Source: DASRCB01 sp035653295 (GTDB lineage Bacteria > Acidobacteriota > Terriglobia > Bryobacterales > Bryobacteraceae). Taken from it: a DNA stretch of 16,621 nt. The stretch covers positions 1 to 16,621 of the forward strand of contig DASRCB010000345.1 of the NCBI GenBank assembly GCA_035653295.1. The letters run 5' to 3'. The position numbers were made by a program, and so were the translations under genes. Below the pieces are notes generated by a model. That model saw only the letters and a list, made by a program, of their open reading frames with translations. It did no database searches and was not told where the DNA came from. How positions within the stretch are numbered: the stretch's first letter is position 1; each line of letters starts with the position of its first letter. Below, in pieces: positions 13,330 through 16,621 of this stretch.

Positions 13330-16182
13330 ATGCCTGCCCGCAACCCTCTGATTGAACTGCTCGACTACGGACAATCCTTCTGGCTCGATTTCATCCGCCG
13401 CGGGTTTATCGAAACCGGCGAGTTGAAGGCCATGATCGACAACGACGGCCTTCGGGGCATCACTTCCAACCCGTCGATCTTTGAAAAGGCGATCGCCGGC
13501 AGCACCGATTACCGCGCCCAGCTCGATGATCTCCGGTGCGAAAAGGGCCTCGACCCGCAGCGCATGTTCGAACGCCTCGCCGTTAAGGACATCCAGGCTG
13601 CGGCGGACCTGCTGCGCCCCGTGTACGACAGCTCCGGCAAAGGCGACGGCTTCGTGAGCCTGGAGGTCTCCCCCGGACTGGCCAACGACACCGAAGGCAC
13701 CATCCGCGAGGCGCGCGAGCTCTGGAAGGCAGTGGACCGCCCCAACCTGATGGTCAAGGTCCCAGGCACCACGGCCGGAGCCCCGGCCTTCGAAACATTG
13801 ATCGCCGAAGGGATCAACATCAACGTCACCCTGCTGTTCGCGGTGGAAGCGTACGAAAACATCGCCGAGGCTTACATCCGCGCCCTCGAGAAGCGTGCCA
13901 AGGCGGGACAGCCGATCGATTTCATCGCCAGCGTCGCCAGCTTCTTCGTCAGCCGTATCGACACCGCTGTCGATGCCCAGCTAAAGGCAAAGGCCGAGGC
14001 CGCCCAGGGCGACGAGCGCGCGCACATTGAAAGCCTGTACGGCAAGACCGCCATCGCCAATGCAAAACGCGCCTATCAGCGCTTCCAGGCCGCGTTCTCC
14101 GGCCCCCGCTGGGACGCGCTGGCGCGAAAGGGAGCGAAACCGCAGCGCGTGCTCTGGGCCAGCACCAGCACCAAGAATCCCTCGTACCGCGACGTCATCT
14201 ACATCGAGGAACTGATCGGGCCGCACACCGTCAACACGATGCCGCCGGCCACGGCAGAGGCGTTCCGCGATCACGGCCGCCTGCGCAACTCGCTCCAGGA
14301 AGACCCTGCCGCCGCGGAAGCAGTGCTGAATGAAATCGCCCGCCTGGGCATCGACCTGAAGGCCGTGACCGCTAAGCTCACGATCGACGGCGTGAAGCAG
14401 TTCACCGACGCTTACGACAAGATGCTCGACGCGATTCGCGAGTCGGTGAAGCCGCTGCCCAAACAGGTCACGCACCTTCCCGCGCCCCTCCAGCAGAAAG
14501 TGGACCAGGTCGCAGCCGAGTGGGAGAAGAGCGGCAAGACAAAGCGCATCTGGGACGGGGACACGTCCGTGTGGACGAACGCCGACGAGAACAAATGGCT
14601 CGGCTGGCTGCACATCGCCGACGAGCAGTCCAGCCATATCGAGCACCTGGAGCGCTTCCGCGACGAGGTCAAAAAGGAGGGGTTCCAGCACGCCGTCGTG
14701 CTCGGCATGGGTGGATCGAGCCTCGCTCCGGAGGTTCTGTCCCGTACTTTCGGCCGCCAGAACGGGTTCCCTCAGCTGGAGATCCTGGACTCCACGGATC
14801 CGGCCCAGATCCGCGCGCTCGAATCGCGGCTGGACCTGAAAAAGACTCTGTTTATCGTCTCCAGCAAATCGGGCTCGACGCTGGAGCCGAATCTCTACTA
14901 CGAGTACTTTCGCAGCCGGGTGGACGCGCAGGTCGGGCGCGATAAGGCCGGCCATCAGTTTGTCGCAGTGACTGACCCGGGCTCGTCCATGGAGAAGCGC
15001 GCCAAAGAAGACGGGTTCCGGCACGTCTTTTACGGCGTCCCCAGCATCGGCGGCCGCTATTCCGCGCTGTCCGATTTCGGCATGGTCCCCGCGGCAGCCA
15101 TGGGACTCGATGTCGCGCGCCTGCTCGATCGCGCCGAAACCATGGCCCACTCGTGCGCTTCCTGCGTGCCTGTGCGCGAGAACCCAGGCTTCGCTCTCGG
15201 ATCGATTCTCGGCGCTCTGGGACGCGACGGCCGCGATAAGGTGACCATCGTTGCTTCCCCCGCCATCGCCGACTTCGGCGCGTGGCTCGAGCAGCTGCTC
15301 GCCGAATCCACAGGTAAGATCGGCCGCGGTCTCATTCCCGTCGATCAGGAGCCGTTGGGCAACCCCGGCGTTTACGGTAACGACCGCCTCTTCGCCTATA
15401 TCCGGTTTACCCCGAAACCGGATGCGCACCAGGACGAAGCGCTGAAGGCTCTCGCGGCCGCCGGTCAACCTGTCGTGCAGATCGATGTCGCCGATCCCTA
15501 TGACGTTGGCATGGAGTTCTTTCGCTGGGAATTCGCCACCGCCGTCGCGGGCAGCATTCTCGGCATCAATCCTTTCGACCAGCCGGACGTCGAAGCCAGT
15601 AAAGTCGCATCGCGCGAGCTCACCTCGGAATACGAGGAGACGGGCAAGCTTCCGGAGCAGCCCCCCCTGGCCTCGGGTGACGGCATCAGCATCTTCGCCG
15701 CCGACCGCAGTCTCGCCTCAGCCAAAGGCGCCACGGTGGCCGACGTCCTTTCCGCATTGTTTGAGCGAATCAAACCGGGCGATTACGTCGCTTTTCTCGC
15801 CTATATCCCGCGCAACGACGCCAATACCGAAGCGATCACGGACATGCGCATCGCCGTCCGCGACGAGCGCCACGTGGCCACCTGCGGCGGCTTCGGCCCA
15901 CGCTTCCTGCACTCCACCGGTCAGGCCTACAAGGGCGGGCCGAACAGCGGCGTATTCGTTCAGATCACCTGCGAAAACGCCGACGACCTTGACGTTCCCG
16001 GCCATAAGTATACCTTCGGAGTCGTGAAGACGGCGCAGGCGCTCGGCGATCTTCAGGTCCTGAACGAGCGCGGCCGCCGCGCCGTGCGCGTGCATCTGCC
16101 GGGAAACGTCAAACAGGGGCTCAGTACACTCGAAGACCTGGTTCGCCAGGCGCTGACGGCCGGGCAGACGGCGAGGGCATAG
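13330..16182 (+). CDS. tal-pgi: Bifunctional transaldolase / glucose-6-phosphate isomerase
   Basis: A 950-aa cytoplasmic fusion enzyme. The N-terminal transaldolase (about 1-375) moves a dihydroxyacetone unit between sugar phosphates. It has the signature GITSNPSIFEKAI (43-55), the Schiff-base lysine in VKVPGT (K143), SFFVSRID, and WASTSTKNPSYRD. A linker rich in Pro, Lys and Gln leads to the isomerase half (about 430-950), which interconverts glucose-6-phosphate and fructose-6-phosphate. It shows GMGGSSLAPE from 459, the sugar-phosphate-binding SKSGST (512-517), GGRYSALSDFG from 574, and a C-terminal active-site region RFLHSTGQAYKGGP around H861. Both halves look intact. This fusion is known from several bacterial lineages, including Acidobacteria. 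A strong ribosome site sets the start. The gnd gene follows after 3 bp, so the two are likely co-transcribed. Confidence 0.94.
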   Translation: MPARNPLIELLDYGQSFWLDFIRRGFIETGELKAMIDNDGLRGITSNPSIFEKAIAGSTDYRAQLDDLRCEKGLDPQRMFERLAVKDIQAAADLLRPVYDSSGKGDGFVSLEVSPGLANDTEGTIREARELWKAVDRPNLMVKVPGTTAGAPAFETLIAEGININVTLLFAVEAYENIAEAYIRALEKRAKAGQPIDFIASVASFFVSRIDTAVDAQLKAKAEAAQGDERAHIESLYGKTAIANAKRAYQRFQAAFSGPRWDALARKGAKPQRVLWASTSTKNPSYRDVIYIEELIGPHTVNTMPPATAEAFRDHGRLRNSLQEDPAAAEAVLNEIARLGIDLKAVTAKLTIDGVKQFTDAYDKMLDAIRESVKPLPKQVTHLPAPLQQKVDQVAAEWEKSGKTKRIWDGDTSVWTNADENKWLGWLHIADEQSSHIEHLERFRDEVKKEGFQHAVVLGMGGSSLAPEVLSRTFGRQNGFPQLEILDSTDPAQIRALESRLDLKKTLFIVSSKSGSTLEPNLYYEYFRSRVDAQVGRDKAGHQFVAVTDPGSSMEKRAKEDGFRHVFYGVPSIGGRYSALSDFGMVPAAAMGLDVARLLDRAETMAHSCASCVPVRENPGFALGSILGALGRDGRDKVTIVASPAIADFGAWLEQLLAESTGKIGRGLIPVDQEPLGNPGVYGNDRLFAYIRFTPKPDAHQDEALKALAAAGQPVVQIDVADPYDVGMEFFRWEFATAVAGSILGINPFDQPDVEASKVASRELTSEYEETGKLPEQPPLASGDGISIFAADRSLASAKGATVADVLSALFERIKPGDYVAFLAYIPRNDANTEAITDMRIAVRDERHVATCGGFGPRFLHSTGQAYKGGPNSGVFVQITCENADDLDVPGHKYTFGVVKTAQALGDLQVLNERGRRAVRVHLPGNVKQGLSTLEDLVRQALTAGQTARA
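16173..16177 (+). promoter_or_regulatory. Ribosome binding site of gnd inside the end of tal-pgi
   Basis: GAGGG lies 8 bases before the gnd ATG at 16186 and within the last codons of tal-pgi, whose TAG ends at 16182. This supports translational coupling. Confidence 0.6.
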
Positions 16183-16185
16183 CGC

Positions 16186-16621
16186 ATGCAGATCGCAATG
16201 GTGGGACTCGGCCGAATGGGCGCCAACATGGTGCGGCGCCTCATGCACGATGGTCACCAGGCCGTCGTCTACGATCGGAACCAGGAGGTCGTAAAACAAC
16301 TGGCCGGCGAGGGCGCGACGGCCGCGTCGTCACTCGCCGATCTCGTCGGCAAACTCAAAGCGCCGCGCCCAGTATGGGTCATGCTGCCGGCCGGTGAAAT
16401 CACCGATGCGACCATCACGGAACTTGGTGGTCTCCTGTCGAAAGGCGATGTCGTTATCGACGGCGGCAATACCCATTACGTCGATGATGTCCGCCACAGT
16501 AAAGAGCTCGCCGCGCACGGCGTCGAGTTCATCGACTGCGGCACCAGCGGCGGCGTGTGGGGCGTGGAACGCGGCTATTGCCTCATGATCGGCGGCCCGC
16601 AGGGGACCGTCGAGCGTCTCG
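16186..16621 (+). CDS. gnd: 6-phosphogluconate dehydrogenase, decarboxylating (5' part only)
   Basis: The first 145 residues are in the window and the frame is open to its edge. The enzyme oxidises 6-phosphogluconate to ribulose-5-phosphate and CO2, the last oxidative pentose-phosphate step. The Rossmann motif VGLGRMGANM (6-15) is followed by VVYDRN (27-32), then the DGGN substrate loop (92-95) and the SGGVWGVERGYCLMIGG stretch (121-137). The last form (GVWGVERG rather than EEGARYG) is typical of the shorter, roughly 300-aa class. The acidic Asp30 after the second strand favours NAD+ over NADP+, by analogy with other Rossmann enzymes. It sits 3 bp after tal-pgi. The total length and any zwf gene downstream are outside the window. 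Confidence 0.93.
   Translation, partial: MQIAMVGLGRMGANMVRRLMHDGHQAVVYDRNQEVVKQLAGEGATAASSLADLVGKLKAPRPVWVMLPAGEITDATITELGGLLSKGDVVIDGGNTHYVDDVRHSKELAAHGVEFIDCGTSGGVWGVERGYCLMIGGPQGTVERL

Noticed and set aside
13981..15468. 495-codon open frame on the minus strand
   Set aside because: Antisense to tal-pgi, which has intact catalytic motifs on the plus strand.

Overview
The window looks like a piece of an Acidobacteriota chromosome, probably Solibacteres/Bryobacterales-like. The evidence is high G+C coding sequence with long antisense open frames, a PadR regulator leading two large double-FtsX permeases of the ADOP type (a family described as expanded in Acidobacteria), and a fused transaldolase/glucose-6-phosphate isomerase. 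The lineage call is inference from gene content. No rRNA, tRNA, CRISPR array, transposase or integrase was seen.

Layout, left to right. (A) 1-4260, minus strand: a padR-like repressor gene (4260 to 3928) overlaps by 4 bp a complete 863-aa orphan permease (3931 to 1340). Nine bases further on lies a second, paralogous permease (1330 to 1), cut by the window edge. (B) 4327-10961, minus strand: a five-gene envelope export operon. In transcription order it encodes a short lipoprotein adaptor, a second adaptor, a third adaptor, a MacB-type permease without an ATPase domain, and a TolC-family outer-membrane channel. All junctions but the first overlap by 4-8 bp. (C) 10962-11191: divergent intergenic region. 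(D) 11192-12333, plus strand: xseB and ispA, overlapping by 4 bp. (E) 12335-13174, minus strand: a secreted, probably metal-binding protein that meets ispA tail to tail with one base between. (F) 13330-16621, plus strand: a fused tal-pgi gene followed after 3 bp by a 6-phosphogluconate dehydrogenase gene that runs off the window.

How the genes work together. Operon B has the parts of a tripartite efflux pump spanning both membranes, but with three different adaptors for one permease and no ATPase gene. Operon A also encodes FtsX-fold permeases without an ATPase. So three permease genes and no ATP-binding cassette lie within 11 kb. Segment F is pentose-phosphate metabolism: isomerase and transaldolase activities on one chain, coupled to oxidative decarboxylation of 6-phosphogluconate. 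Segment D pairs a DNA-repair nuclease subunit with isoprenoid chain elongation.

The observations most worth checking are the three-adaptor, ATPase-less pump, the duplicated His-motif metal-binding protein, and two adjacent small palindromes overlapping the predicted padR promoter.
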